Positions 1 through 9,998 are shown, counted from the stretch's first letter. The stretch: 64,000 nt of DNA from an uncultured Tateyamaria sp. (GCF_947496075.1 NZ_CANMBJ010000002.1:868001-932000), one strand, 5' to 3'. Program-made: numbers and translations. Notes: generated by a model from the letters alone, not told the origin.

Positions 1-1773
1 GCTCCTGCTGACAGCTACCTGAAAGGCGACGTGATTGTTCAGGCCGCGTTAGACACTGGTGCGCAAGCCATCCATCCCGGCTATGGCTTTCTCTCCGAAA
101 ACCCGGATTTCGTGGAAGCGGTCGAGGCGGCGGGTCTGGTCTTTATCGGACCATCAGCGCAAGCAATCCGGGCCATGGGGCTCAAAGACGCGGCCAAGGC
201 CCTGATGGTCGAGGCCGGGGTGCCTGTTGTGCCCGGCTACCATGGCGCGGATCAGTCCGACGACCTTTTGGCGGCCGAGGCGGGCAAGATGGGTTATCCC
301 GTTCTGATTAAGGCCGTTGCAGGCGGCGGTGGCAAAGGTATGCGCCTTGTGGAAAGTGCCGCGGACTTTGCCGATGCGCTTGCCAGCGCCCGAAGTGAGG
401 CGCAGACCGCCTTTGGCAATCCCGATGTGCTGGTCGAAAAGTTCGTAACGCACCCCCGGCATATCGAAGTGCAGGTCTTTGGCGACGGTACGAACGCTCT
501 GCATCTCTTTGAACGCGACTGTTCGCTGCAGCGCCGTCACCAGAAGGTCATCGAGGAGGCGCCAGCGCCCGGCATGACAGACGAGATGCGGGCGACGATG
601 GGGGCTGCCGCCGTGCGGGCAGCGGAAGCCATCGGTTACAAGGGGGCAGGGACGGTTGAGTTCATCGTTGATGGCTCCGGCCCGCTGCGCCCAGACGGCT
701 TCTTTTTCATGGAAATGAACACGCGCCTGCAAGTGGAGCACCCGGTGACAGAGGCGATCACCGGCGTCGATCTGGTCGAATGGCAATTGCGCGTCGCGGC
801 GGGGGAGCCTTTGCCTGCCGCGCAGGACGTTCTGTCGATTTCGGGTCATGCGTTCGAGGCGCGGCTTTATGCCGAGGATGTTCCCGCCGGGTTCCTGCCC
901 GCAACCGGGACACTGACGCATCTGAGTTTCCCGGATATGGCTCGGGCTGATAGCGGCGTGCGCGCAGGGGATGAGATCAGCCCGCATTACGATCCTATGA
1001 TCGCCAAGGTCATCGTGCACGCGCCGACGCGTGATATTGCCCTGAAACGCTTGTCGCAAGCATTGGCAAAGACACAGGTTGCAGGGACGGTGACCAACCT
1101 TGCTTTCCTTGGCGCGCTGGCGGGGCACGAGGGCTTTGCGGCTGGCGAGGTAGATACCGGCCTGATTGCGCGCAACATTGATGTCTTGACCACGCTATCA
1201 GAGGTTCAGCCAAGGCACGCCATTGCGGCTGCGATGGCTGTGTCCGGTCTGGATGGCGTTGTCTCCAACGCCGGGTTCACTCTCTGGCAGCCACTGCGAC
1301 GCTCAGTACCGCTGATGTATGGCGACGACGTATTGGAGTGCTGTGTCGAGGTTCTGGATCAGGACACGCAGCGCTGGCATCTTGATGGAACCGATGTGTT
1401 AGCCGAGCGACAGCAGGGACAATGGACGGTCGATGGTCAACTTGCTCCGGATGTGCACGTTGCCGATGGTATCGCCACGGTCTTTGACGGCTATGGAATT
1501 GCGTTCCAAATTGTCGACCCTTTGAATGTGAACGCCACGGCGGCGGGTGACGGCAATGTGGTCGAGGCACCGATGCCCGGTCTGGTCAAGGCGGTGTTCG
1601 CTGCGCCAGGGGCGGTTGTGGCCGAAGGCGATAGGCTCGCCATTCTCGAAGCGATGAAAATGGAGCACGTCCTACTGGCGGCCCGCGATGGAACGGTGGC
1701 CGAGGTGTTGGCGTCCGCAGGCGATCAGGTGGTCGCTGGCGCTGCGCTGGTGCGGTTGGAGGATCAGGCGTGA
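1..1773 (+). CDS. mccA: 3-methylcrotonyl-CoA carboxylase, biotin-containing alpha subunit (5' truncated by window edge)
   Basis: This is the leucine-degradation carboxylase subunit, which carboxylates its own biotin using ATP and bicarbonate. The reading frame is open from base 1, so the gene starts outside the window; about 590 residues are present, and I estimate 50-60 N-terminal residues are missing. Visible parts are the biotin carboxylase motif HPGYGFLSEN, an ATP-grasp glycine loop (AGGGGKGMR), the active-site region FMEMNTRLQVEHPVTE, and a C-terminal biotinyl domain with EAMKMEH, whose target lysine is encoded at 1657-1659. Acetyl- or propionyl-CoA carboxylase subunits share this layout, but the HMG-CoA lyase and methylglutaconyl-CoA hydratase genes downstream favour MCC. 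The stop overlaps the next start by four bases. Confidence 0.9.
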   Translation, partial: APADSYLKGDVIVQAALDTGAQAIHPGYGFLSENPDFVEAVEAAGLVFIGPSAQAIRAMGLKDAAKALMVEAGVPVVPGYHGADQSDDLLAAEAGKMGYPVLIKAVAGGGGKGMRLVESAADFADALASARSEAQTAFGNPDVLVEKFVTHPRHIEVQVFGDGTNALHLFERDCSLQRRHQKVIEEAPAPGMTDEMRATMGAAAVRAAEAIGYKGAGTVEFIVDGSGPLRPDGFFFMEMNTRLQVEHPVTEAITGVDLVEWQLRVAAGEPLPAAQDVLSISGHAFEARLYAEDVPAGFLPATGTLTHLSFPDMARADSGVRAGDEISPHYDPMIAKVIVHAPTRDIALKRLSQALAKTQVAGTVTNLAFLGALAGHEGFAAGEVDTGLIARNIDVLTTLSEVQPRHAIAAAMAVSGLDGVVSNAGFTLWQPLRRSVPLMYGDDVLECCVEVLDQDTQRWHLDGTDVLAERQQGQWTVDGQLAPDVHVADGIATVFDGYGIAFQIVDPLNVNATAAGDGNVVEAPMPGLVKAVFAAPGAVVAEGDRLAILEAMKMEHVLLAARDGTVAEVLASAGDQVVAGAALVRLEDQA

Positions 1774-2435
1774 TCACGCTGCATCACTGCCCCCAAACCC
1801 GGTCCATGCGGTCGCTATGGTTGCTGCACGAATTGGATGTGGACTTTCGGGTCCACGTGCACCCATTTGATAAATCGTTGCGCGCCCCGGAGTTCTTGAA
1901 CCTCAGCCCCGCTGGTCGGGTCCCCGCGCTTGAGATTGACGGTCACCGCATGTTCGAAACCGGCGCTATCACGCAGTATCTGTGCGAGCGTTTCAGCCCC
2001 GATGGGCTTGGCCGCAGCCCCAGTGCGCCGGAGCGCATGGATTGGTTGGTCTGGGTGCACTTCGCGGAAACCGTCAGCCAGCACGCGGCTGCGCTGACGC
2101 AGCAACATGTTGTTCTCTATGATGACAACATGCGCAGCCCGACCGTGATGAAGCTTGAGGCGGCGCGTCTGGGAAAGTGTTATGACGCGATCGAGGCGCG
2201 CTTGTCCGACCCGTCCGCTGAACGCGATTATCTGCTTACGTCAGGGTTCTCTGCTGCGGATGTTTCCGTTGGGCAGGCTGTCTATATGGCGCGGTACTTC
2301 CGTACCTTTGATGATCATCCAGCCTTGGCGCGCTGGTTTGAGCGGATCACCGAACGCCCGGCATTTCAGGCAAGTTTGCCGGATGTGTCCGACCGGCTCT
2401 ATGATCAAGACTTCTATCCTGCTTGGGAGGCATAA
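1770..2435 (+). CDS. glutathione S-transferase family protein
   Basis: A 221-residue glutathione S-transferase: an N-terminal thioredoxin-like domain (about residues 1-80) and a helical C-terminal domain. The N-terminal HHCPQTRSMR segment supplies the usual catalytic Ser/Cys region, RVPALEIDG contains the cis-proline, and ETGAITQYL is the glutathione-contacting turn. The GTG start overlaps the mccA stop (GTGA), and the HMG-CoA lyase ATG follows its stop directly, so it is cotranscribed inside the leucine operon. A job in detoxifying a reactive enoyl-CoA intermediate such as 3-methylcrotonyl- or methylglutaconyl-CoA is an inference from position only. The substrate cannot be read from the sequence. 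Confidence 0.85.
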   Translation: MITLHHCPQTRSMRSLWLLHELDVDFRVHVHPFDKSLRAPEFLNLSPAGRVPALEIDGHRMFETGAITQYLCERFSPDGLGRSPSAPERMDWLVWVHFAETVSQHAAALTQQHVVLYDDNMRSPTVMKLEAARLGKCYDAIEARLSDPSAERDYLLTSGFSAADVSVGQAVYMARYFRTFDDHPALARWFERITERPAFQASLPDVSDRLYDQDFYPAWEA

Positions 2436-3290
2436 ATGGACGCGGTTGAAATCTACGAAGTTGGACCGCGCGACGGTCTGCAGAACGAGGCTGGAGAGAT
2501 CCCCGTTGCAGACAAGATCGCCCTTGTCGACAAACTGAGCGCAGCAGGCTTTCGGCGGATCGAGTGCGCGAGCTTTGTCAGCCCCAAATGGGTGCCGCAG
2601 ATGGCGGGCAGCGCCCAGGTTCTGGCGGGTATTACCCGTGCACCCGGTATCCGCTATGCCGCCTTGACCCCGAACATGCGCGGTTTTGACGACGCGCGAA
2701 CCGCTGGAGCGGATGAAATTGCGGTGTTCGGCTCGGCCAGCGAAGGGTTTTCGCGCGCCAACATAAACGCCAGTATTGACGAGTCACTGGATCGGTTTGC
2801 CCCCGTCATCGATGCCGCGCGCGCCGTCGATCTGCCCGTGCGGGGCTATGTTTCTTGCGTGGTGGAGTGCCCCTACGACGGCACGGTCGAACCCGAGGCA
2901 GTAGTGCGCGTCGCGGACCGCCTGTTCGCCATGGGCTGCTATGAAATCAGTCTGGGGGACACCATTGGGCAGGGCACGCCAGACGCGGTCGCGCGCATGC
3001 TGCTTGCCGTGCGTGACGTGGTGCCAGTGGGCCGTCTTGCCGGGCATTTCCACGACACCAATGGAAAGGCGCTCGACAACATTGATGCATCTCTTGCGCT
3101 GGGTGTTCGGGTCTTTGACACCGCCGTTGGTGGTCTGGGCGGATGCCCCTATGCGCCAGGGGCGGCGGGCAATGTTGCGACTGAAGCGGTGGCTGCGCAT
3201 TTGACACGTCTGGGATACGAGACCGGGCTTGATCAAACCTTGATCGAAGAAGCTGCCGAGTTGGCGCGCAGCATGCGCAATACCGCATAA
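2436..3290 (+). CDS. mvaB: hydroxymethylglutaryl-CoA lyase
   Basis: A 284-residue lyase that splits HMG-CoA to acetyl-CoA and acetoacetate, the last step of leucine breakdown. It is a TIM barrel of the DRE-TIM superfamily. The N-terminal EVGPRDGLQNE holds the catalytic Arg12 and Asp13, GHFHDTNG holds metal ligands His204 and His206, and GGLGGCPYAPGAAGN is the family signature with active-site Cys237. Length is normal for the bacterial enzyme. The start codon directly abuts the stop of the preceding GST gene, so it sits in the same operon as the carboxylase and the following hydratase. Confidence 0.95.
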   Translation: MDAVEIYEVGPRDGLQNEAGEIPVADKIALVDKLSAAGFRRIECASFVSPKWVPQMAGSAQVLAGITRAPGIRYAALTPNMRGFDDARTAGADEIAVFGSASEGFSRANINASIDESLDRFAPVIDAARAVDLPVRGYVSCVVECPYDGTVEPEAVVRVADRLFAMGCYEISLGDTIGQGTPDAVARMLLAVRDVVPVGRLAGHFHDTNGKALDNIDASLALGVRVFDTAVGGLGGCPYAPGAAGNVATEAVAAHLTRLGYETGLDQTLIEEAAELARSMRNTA

Positions 3291-3306
3291 GGCAAGGAAA
3301 AGAACC

Positions 3307-4092
3307 GTGACTGACACTCTTTCGATCACTGTCGATCCACGCGGCGTTGCAACACTTCTGCTGAACCGCGCGGACAAGCACAATGCGATGAATGCGGCCA
3401 TGATTGCGGACCTGCACAAGGCAGCCAAGGCGCTGGGCAGCGACGACGCTGTTCGTGTTGTCGTGCTTGCCGCCGCCGGCAAAACCTTCTGCGCGGGTGG
3501 CGATCTGGGCTGGATGCGTGAGCAGATGCAGTCGGATGCGGACACAAGAGCGCATGAAGCTGGCAAGCTCGCTCATATGCTGCACGCATTGAACACAATG
3601 CCGAAACCCCTCATCGGTGCCTTGCACGGCAACGCCTTTGGGGGCGGGGTTGGCATGGCGTCGGTCTGCGATGTGGCGATAGGGGCTGATCACATTAAGT
3701 TGGGACTGACCGAGACTCGGCTTGGCATTATTCCAGCAACAATTGGTCCCTATGTGGTCGCGCGAATGGGCGAGGGGCGTGCCCGGCGCGTATTCATGTC
3801 TTCGCGGCTGTTTGATGCGTCCGAAGCGGTTGAGCTTGGCCTTTTGGCCAAAGCGGTGCCGGCGGATGATCTGATGCAGGCCGTCGAGGACCAAGTGACC
3901 CCGTATCTGAACTGTGCACCCGGCGCCGTCGCCGCCGCCAAGGCATTGGCGCGGGAGTTTGGTTCCCGGATTGATGACCAGACGATTGCCACGTCCATTG
4001 CAGCACTGAAAGCACGCTGGGAAACGGAAGAGGCCGCAGAAGGCATTGACGCTTTCTTTGCCAAGCGCAAAGCAACCTGGGTGCGGGCCTAG
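3307..4092 (+). CDS. liuC: enoyl-CoA hydratase family protein, probable methylglutaconyl-CoA hydratase
   Basis: A 261-residue crotonase-fold protein, expected to hydrate 3-methylglutaconyl-CoA to HMG-CoA, the step before the lyase encoded just upstream. FCAGGDLGWM (about 61-70) and FGGGVGM (111-117) form the oxyanion hole. Glu136 in LTETRLGIIPATIGPY is the retained acid, while the other classical glutamate position is Gly116, a pattern I associate with the LiuC type. The start is GTG, with a purine-rich AAGGAAAAG stretch upstream. Its stop overlaps the stop of the convergent LysR gene (shared CTAG at 4089-4092), leaving no room for a separate terminator. Confidence 0.85.
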   Translation: MTDTLSITVDPRGVATLLLNRADKHNAMNAAMIADLHKAAKALGSDDAVRVVVLAAAGKTFCAGGDLGWMREQMQSDADTRAHEAGKLAHMLHALNTMPKPLIGALHGNAFGGGVGMASVCDVAIGADHIKLGLTETRLGIIPATIGPYVVARMGEGRARRVFMSSRLFDASEAVELGLLAKAVPADDLMQAVEDQVTPYLNCAPGAVAAAKALAREFGSRIDDQTIATSIAALKARWETEEAAEGIDAFFAKRKATWVRA

Positions 4093-4967
4093 TCTTCGTC
4101 CGTACCGGCAAAGGCAGAACGTTTCCTGCGCAGCGCGGTTGAGACAAATTCGGTAAAGGTGGCGATGCGTGGTACCGCACGCAAATCTGCATGGGTCAGC
4201 ACCCATATGGGCAGGTAAGGCATAAGCGGGAGGCCGGGCACGCGGGCAAGGTCCGGATCCGTGTCGCCGATAATGCAAGGAACACGCGAGGCGCCAAGAT
4301 CGGCCCGTATCGCCCCCAGCATGGCCACCATGTCATCAAGGGCCATTGCGGTTCTGGTATTGGGATATGTGGCCATCACTTCCTTGGGCGTTGGCTGCCA
4401 ATGCAGAAAGCGCAGCCAGTGCAAACGGCGATTGGGGTCGCTTTCCAGCTTTGCGATATAGGCTTTGCTCGCATAAACAGCGGATTTCTGGACCGCCACT
4501 TGCCGTCCGACCAGATCCGGATCGGGAGTGTCCGAGATTCGAATGGCCACGTCAGCTTCGCGTTCTGCAAGATTCAGCGTTTCAATGCTGCCTATGATCG
4601 TCAGCTCGATGTCGGGGTGCGCTTGTGCAAAATCGCCAAGGATTGGCGCAAGCACAGACTGCACCATCAAATGGGGGGCCGTGACGGTCAACGGACCGCT
4701 TAAGGCAACATCGCGTGCGGCAATCGCACGCGACAGGCTGGCATGCTCGATTTCAAATGCTTCTGCGGTGCGGGCTGCATCACGGCCGGCTTGTGTGGGC
4801 ACATATCCAGAGGGGCGGCGGTCAAAAAGTGATGTTCCAAGCGCCGCTTCTGCTGCCGAAATCCGGCGCGAGACAGTGGCGTGATTGACCCCAAGCGCCC
4901 GAGATGCGCCGCTTATACCGCCGTGCCGAACAGTCTCCAGAACATATTTCAGATCACTCCAATCCAT
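4089..4967 (-). CDS. LysR-family transcriptional regulator
   Basis: A 292-residue LysR regulator with an N-terminal winged HTH (about residues 2-62; GASRALGVNHATVSRRI is the recognition region) and a periplasmic-binding-like effector domain. A longer in-frame reading to 5021 exists, but I start at the ATG at 4967 because MDWSDLKYVLETV matches a typical LysR N-terminus and a purine-rich GAGGACGAGGG lies just upstream. It converges on the leucine operon with overlapping stops. It may or may not control that operon, because such regulators usually act on a divergent neighbour, here the short DUF1330 gene at 5094. Confidence 0.9.
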   Translation of the reverse strand: MDWSDLKYVLETVRHGGISGASRALGVNHATVSRRISAAEAALGTSLFDRRPSGYVPTQAGRDAARTAEAFEIEHASLSRAIAARDVALSGPLTVTAPHLMVQSVLAPILGDFAQAHPDIELTIIGSIETLNLAEREADVAIRISDTPDPDLVGRQVAVQKSAVYASKAYIAKLESDPNRRLHWLRFLHWQPTPKEVMATYPNTRTAMALDDMVAMLGAIRADLGASRVPCIIGDTDPDLARVPGLPLMPYLPIWVLTHADLRAVPRIATFTEFVSTALRRKRSAFAGTDED

Positions 4968-5093
4968 ATCGCCCTCGTCCTCACTGCCACACTTGATCAT
5001 TTTTGCACATGGTTTGCGCAAATACTCTCATTTTCCTCACAGGTCGGGCGTGGTCAAGATATGTGGAAACTCCAAAAGCAATGGATGGAAAAC

Positions 5094-5375
5094 ATGACCA
5101 CGCATGCCGTCGTGATGATGCGGATCACAAACTCGGAAAGCCTGGCTCAATATCGTGAGCAGGCTGCTGATGCACTTGCCCGCCACGGTGGGGAAGTGGT
5201 GCAGGCTTCTCCTGATCCGATTGCACTTGAGGGCGCGCCAGTGATGCCAGACGTGCTTGCGGTCCTGCGGTTTCCTGATCGCGCTGCCGCTGAAGCGTGG
5301 AAAGCCGACCCAGAGCTGCAGAGCATCCATGAATTGAGACGCGCCAGCGGTGGCTCGGATATAATACTGATGTGA
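5094..5375 (+). CDS. DUF1330 domain-containing protein
   Basis: A 93-residue protein resembling the DUF1330 family, small dimeric alpha/beta-barrel (ferredoxin-like) proteins. The pattern of an N-terminal hydrophobic strand, YREQAADALARHGGEVV in the middle and a late LAVLRFPDRAAAEAW helix fits. The frame is open much further upstream and another ATG sits at 5061. I choose 5094 because the family homology begins there and ATGGATGGAAAAC gives a purine-rich lead. It is divergent from the LysR gene with about 125 bases between, making it a plausible LysR target. The molecular function of the family is not established. Confidence 0.7.
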   Translation: MTTHAVVMMRITNSESLAQYREQAADALARHGGEVVQASPDPIALEGAPVMPDVLAVLRFPDRAAAEAWKADPELQSIHELRRASGGSDIILM

Positions 5376-5551
5376 TTGCTGCGTGACTCAAAGCAATCGT
5401 TTGTGCAATCGTTGGACGCAAACGCAAAGTCCGATGGGCGGGTCAGCCCTTCGGATCGTTTTTGTTTTACCTAGCGTCAACATTTCGATATTTCTCATTG
5501 AGTACGCTGCGCTATACTGCGCATGACGGGTTGCGTAGTGGATCTAGAAAG

Positions 5552-6343
5552 ATGGCAGATTTTGCATTTGATTTCAGCCATACGGACGAGTTTGATAAAC
5601 TTGCGCGTGCCATAAAAACGAAGCTGAACTGCCAAACAAGCATGATCAGTGTACGGCAAGACGACGCGATCCTTGCTTTGGGTCATTCGACCAAGTCAAC
5701 GCAGCTCGAAGATCGCCTGTTTGCCGCGCAGGACACGATCTGCACGTACACGGTGAAAATCCGGGCGCCGCTGCGTGTGGTTGATGTTCCAAGCCATAGT
5801 TGCTGGCGCCACGCGCCGGTTACGACAACCCTGAACATAGGCGCTTACCTGGGGGTGCCTGTTCGGTTGAACGAAGGCAACCCAATCGGCGCCGTGTGCG
5901 TGCTCTCAAGTGCGCCGCGCATCTGGAGTGATGAAGAGCTTGCTTATCTCGAGACAATTGCTGACCTGATCGGCAGTAAAATTGAGCGCCTTATGCTGCG
6001 ATACGAGCAAAAGGCACTGAGTGATGCGCTTGCTGAGAATGATGCAATCCTGACTACACTCGCCGAGACAAGCGGCAAAGCCATCACTGTTCACAATGAT
6101 GCAGGCGAACTGGTCTTTGCCAATGCCGCACTTCGGGCGGATTTGGAACTTACATATCAGGAACTGCTGACACTGCCGCATGTCGCGCAGCGGCTCGCCA
6201 GTGATGGCGCAAGGTCCGGCGCGGTATCGGTCAGCGCGCCAGGTCGTCCAAGCCAGGCACTGCACGTTCAGCTCTACGCGCCGAAGGAAGGACTGACGCT
6301 CGCCGAGTGGAGCAGGAGCGACGCGTCGATCACATTTATCTGA
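5552..6343 (+). CDS. GAF domain protein with PAS-like C-terminal part
   Basis: A 263-residue soluble protein. Residues about 10-150 look like a GAF domain (GAYLGVPVRLNEGNPIGAVC and WSDEELAYLETIADLIG are typical). Residues about 165-255 resemble a PAS fold (ITVHNDAGELVFANAALR). There is no histidine kinase, GGDEF, HTH or other output domain, so it is a sensor-only protein. A Cys/His cluster (SHSCWRHAP) lies in the GAF domain. I start at the ATG at 5552, where the recognisable fold begins; an upstream in-frame start at 5462 is possible. It lies directly before the nuo operon in the same direction, but a promoter-like site and 150 bases separate them. Confidence 0.65.
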   Translation: MADFAFDFSHTDEFDKLARAIKTKLNCQTSMISVRQDDAILALGHSTKSTQLEDRLFAAQDTICTYTVKIRAPLRVVDVPSHSCWRHAPVTTTLNIGAYLGVPVRLNEGNPIGAVCVLSSAPRIWSDEELAYLETIADLIGSKIERLMLRYEQKALSDALAENDAILTTLAETSGKAITVHNDAGELVFANAALRADLELTYQELLTLPHVAQRLASDGARSGAVSVSAPGRPSQALHVQLYAPKEGLTLAEWSRSDASITFI

Positions 6344-6398
6344 AGACGCTGCGTCGAAATCACCCGGTAATTTCCGCGTCTTCGTGCACCTGCCTTTA

Positions 6399-6427
6399 TT
6401 GACGCTGCCGGGTGGCGCGCGTAAACC
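6399..6427 (+). promoter_or_regulatory. candidate sigma-70-type promoter of the nuo operon
   Basis: TTGACG at 6399-6404 (five of six to the -35 consensus), a 17-base spacer, and TAAACC at 6422-6427 (three of six to the -10 consensus). It lies about 67 bases before the nuoA start and after the stop of the GAF gene. The -10 match is weak, so this is only a candidate. Confidence 0.35.
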
Positions 6428-6493
6428 CGTTGTCAGCCAATCATGCCACTTGACCTGGCGCACTCACGCTCGCGCCAAGAAAAGGAGCCCAAC

Positions 6494-7388
<895 letters not shown>

Positions 7389-7389
<1 letters not shown>

Positions 7390-7793
7390 TGTCTATTGAG
7401 TTCAGCAAGCCTGATTTGGAAGTGGCCAAGCTTTCAGCTTCAAAACGGCTTGCGGAGATTTTGACGGTATCCGGTGCAACCCCTTGCGATGAGTTGTTGG
7501 AATTTACTTCAAATTTCGACAACCAAAAGGATGCGCTGAAGTGTCGGGCCGCAGTCAAAGACGCGTTCTCCGCAGGAAATGCTTTTGTAGGTGCAGCCAA
7601 GCTCCATGCTTTGGTTTTCACCAACCACGAAAATAGCTCGATCGAACTGATCGTAGAAGCAGTGTGGCGACTTGAGGCCACCAAAATTGCAGAAGCGGTT
7701 CTTGGAATGGATCACTACGCCAAAGAGTTTGGAGGCAGCAGAGTGACTTGGAAACTCGCCGATACAGAAGACACTGGCAGTAGGGTGCACTAA
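7389..7793 (+). CDS. hypothetical protein inserted between nuoB and nuoC
   Basis: A 134-residue soluble protein of no family I recognise. It appears mostly helical, with no membrane segment, no signal peptide and two cysteines. The ATG shares a base with the nuoB stop (TGATG), and its own stop is followed directly by the nuoC ATG (TAAATG), so it is fully embedded in the operon and probably translationally coupled. Its base composition is visibly lower in GC than nuoB and nuoC, with codons such as TTG, TCA, GAA and AAA used freely, which suggests later insertion. I cannot assign a function. Confidence 0.65.
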
Positions 7794-8402
7794 ATGTCCG
7801 AAGCAATGACCGAACTTGGCACCTATCTCGAAGCCAAGCGCCCCGATTGCGTGCTGGCGTGGGACGTCACCCATGGCGAGCTGAACATCGACGTGGCCCC
7901 GTCCAGCCTGACTGGCTTTGTCGAATTCATCACCTCTGACAGCACCTGCAAGTTTTCGTCGCTCGTAGATATCACCGGCGTCGACTACCCCGGCCGGGCC
8001 AAACGGTTCGACGTCGTCTACCACTTCCTGTCGATGTACCAGAACCACCGCATCCGCCTGCGCGTTTCGATCCGCGAGGACCAGATCGTGCCGTCACTGG
8101 TGGACATCCACCCCTCGGCCAACTGGTTCGAACGCGAAGTATTCGACATGTTCGGCATCCTGTTCTCGGGCCACCCGGACCTGCGGCGTATCCTGACGGA
8201 CTACGGCTTCCGCGGCTATCCGCTGCGCAAGGATTTCCCGACGACGGGCTATACCGAAGTCCGCTATGACGAGGCGGAAAAACGCGTCGTCTACGAACCC
8301 GTGTCGCTGGTCCAAGAATACCGCCAGTTCGACTTCATGTCGCCTTGGGAAGGGGCCGAATACATCCTTCCGGGTGATGAGAAAGAAGCGGAGGCGAAGT
8401 AG
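7794..8402 (+). CDS. nuoC: NADH-quinone oxidoreductase subunit C
   Basis: A 202-residue 30-kDa-type peripheral subunit of complex I, separate from NuoD as usual in alphaproteobacteria. The signature [20 protein letters not shown] followed by [20 protein letters not shown] is clear, and the C-terminal [13 protein letters not shown] is also conserved. The ATG directly follows the stop of the inserted upstream gene. The stop overlaps the start of a small membrane-protein gene. Confidence 0.97.
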   Translation: MSEAMTELGTYLEAKRPDCVLAWDVTHGELNIDVAPSSLTGFVEFITSDSTCKFSSLVDITGVDYPGRAKRFDVVYHFLSMYQNHRIRLRVSIREDQIVPSLVDIHPSANWFEREVFDMFGILFSGHPDLRRILTDYGFRGYPLRKDFPTTGYTEVRYDEAEKRVVYEPVSLVQEYRQFDFMSPWEGAEYILPGDEKEAEAK

Positions 8403-8575
8403 TGGACATGATCTGGTGGCTTCTGATCGCTGCGGCAAGCATCATCCCGATGTTCAAGCTGCTGCCCCATTTCGGGATCAACCAGTACTGGGCACTGTTC
8501 TGCATCCTGCCTGTGGGCACCATCGTACTGCTCTGGGTGATGGCGATGAAGCTGCAAGAGCTGGAGAAGCGGTGA
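8402..8575 (+). CDS. small membrane protein between nuoC and nuoD
   Basis: A 57-residue protein made almost wholly of two predicted transmembrane helices joined by a short loop (KLLPHFGINQYW), ending in a charged MKLQELEKR tail. The GTG start at 8402 overlaps the nuoC stop and lies seven bases after GGAGG (8390-8394); an in-frame ATG at 8408 would give 55 residues but poorer spacing. Its TGA overlaps the next ATG. It could be an accessory subunit or assembly aid of complex I, which is inference from position. No family is recognised. Confidence 0.6.
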   Translation: MDMIWWLLIAAASIIPMFKLLPHFGINQYWALFCILPVGTIVLLWVMAMKLQELEKR

Positions 8576-8760
8576 TGTGGTTTGATGTGATCAACACTGC
8601 GATTGCGGCAGCTGGCTTGGTGTTGGCTACTGCTCCCCATTTTAAAAAACAGGTAGCCCGCAGGGGACTCGGAATCCCCCGAAAAGCTAATGATTTCAAT
8701 GCGCAACTTGCCAGTGGTCACCCTCTTGGTCACACGCTCGGTAAAGGAAAGGGGCGATGA
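8575..8760 (+). CDS. small basic protein overlapping nuoD start
   Basis: A 61-residue protein with one hydrophobic N-terminal helix ([15 protein letters not shown]) followed by a basic soluble tail ([16 protein letters not shown] and a Gly/Lys-rich end). Its ATG overlaps the preceding TGA, and its last four bases overlap the nuoD ATG, so three genes are chained by overlaps. Base composition is lower in GC than nuoC and nuoD. The tail carries a GGAAAGGGG run that doubles as the nuoD ribosome-binding site, so a spurious reading frame retained for that reason is possible. No family is recognised. Confidence 0.45.
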   Translation: MWFDVINTAIAAAGLVLATAPHFKKQVARRGLGIPRKANDFNAQLASGHPLGHTLGKGKGR

Positions 8761-9974
8761 TGGACGGCTCCAAATTCGACGACGCCCTTACGGGCGAACA
8801 GAAAATCCGCAACTTCAACATCAACTTCGGCCCGCAACACCCTGCGGCGCACGGGGTTCTACGGCTTGTCCTCGAACTGGATGGCGAGATTGTGGAACGC
8901 TGCGACCCGCATATCGGCCTGCTGCACCGTGGCACCGAAAAGCTGATGGAAAGCCGGACCTACCTGCAAAACCTGCCCTATTTCGACCGGCTCGACTACG
9001 TGGCACCCATGAACCAGGAACACGCCTGGTGTCTGGCCATCGAAAAGCTGACAGGCGTCGAGGTGCCCCGCCGCGCAAGCCTCATCCGCGTGCTCTTCTG
9101 CGAGATCGGCCGCGTCCTCAACCACCTGCTGAACATCACCACGCAAGCGCTCGACGTGGGCGCGCTCACGCCGCCGCTCTGGGGCTTTGAAGAGCGTGAG
9201 CAGTTGATGATCTTCTACGAACGGGCCTGCGGCGCACGCCTGCACGCGGCGTACTTCCGCCCCGGCGGTGTCCATCAGGACCTCCCGCCCGAACTGCTCG
9301 ATGATATCGAGGAATGGGCCCACAAGTTCATGTCCGGTTTCATGGAGGATATCGATGGCCTCCTGACCGAAAACCGCATCTTCAAACAGCGTAACGCCGA
9401 TATCGGCATCGTGACCGAGGATGACATCCTGAAATACGGCTTCTCGGGCGTCATGGTGCGGGGCAGTGGCCTCGCCTGGGACCTGCGCCGCTCGCAGCCC
9501 TATGAATGCTACGACGAATTCGACTTCCAGATCCCTGTGGGCAAGAACGGTGACTGCTATGACCGCTACCTCGTCCGGATGGAGGAAATGCGCCAATCTG
9601 TGTCGATCATCAAGCAGGCCATCGGCAAGCTGCGGGATTGCCCCGGCGACATTCTGGCGCGCGGCAAGATCACTCCGCCGTCACGCACCGACATGAAAAC
9701 GTCGATGGAAGCGCTGATCCACCACTTCAAACTCTACACCGAAGGGTTCCACGTGCCCGAGGGCGAAGTGTATTGCGCGGTCGAAGCGCCCAAGGGCGAG
9801 TTTGGCGTGTACCTTGTGGCCGACGGATCCAACAAACCCTACCGCTGCAAAATCCGCGCGCCGGGCTTCCTGCACCTGCAAGCGATGGACTACATCTCCA
9901 AAGGGCACCAACTGGCCGACGTCGCCGCAATCATCGGCACCATGGACGTGGTGTTCGGGGAAATTGACCGCTGA
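8757..9974 (+). CDS. nuoD: NADH-quinone oxidoreductase subunit D
   Basis: A 405-residue peripheral subunit related to the large subunit of NiFe hydrogenases, forming the quinone-binding pocket with NuoB. The motifs [32 protein letters not shown] and [19 protein letters not shown] are intact, and length is normal. There are two consecutive ATG codons, at 8757 and 8760, and a GGAAAGGGG Shine-Dalgarno just upstream serves either. About 75 bases separate it from nuoE. Confidence 0.97.
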   Translation: MMDGSKFDDALTGEQKIRNFNINFGPQHPAAHGVLRLVLELDGEIVERCDPHIGLLHRGTEKLMESRTYLQNLPYFDRLDYVAPMNQEHAWCLAIEKLTGVEVPRRASLIRVLFCEIGRVLNHLLNITTQALDVGALTPPLWGFEEREQLMIFYERACGARLHAAYFRPGGVHQDLPPELLDDIEEWAHKFMSGFMEDIDGLLTENRIFKQRNADIGIVTEDDILKYGFSGVMVRGSGLAWDLRRSQPYECYDEFDFQIPVGKNGDCYDRYLVRMEEMRQSVSIIKQAIGKLRDCPGDILARGKITPPSRTDMKTSMEALIHHFKLYTEGFHVPEGEVYCAVEAPKGEFGVYLVADGSNKPYRCKIRAPGFLHLQAMDYISKGHQLADVAAIIGTMDVVFGEIDR

Positions 9975-9998
9975 TCCACCTTCATCTTGCCAAATAAA

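Noticed and set aside
2947-4278. Long open frame (443 codons) antisense to the HMG-CoA lyase and methylglutaconyl-CoA hydratase genes
   Set aside because: It is the mirror of high-GC coding sequence, lacks any recognisable domain, and covers two certain genes.
5513-5518. TATACT hexamer before the GAF gene
   Set aside because: No -35-like element at proper distance.
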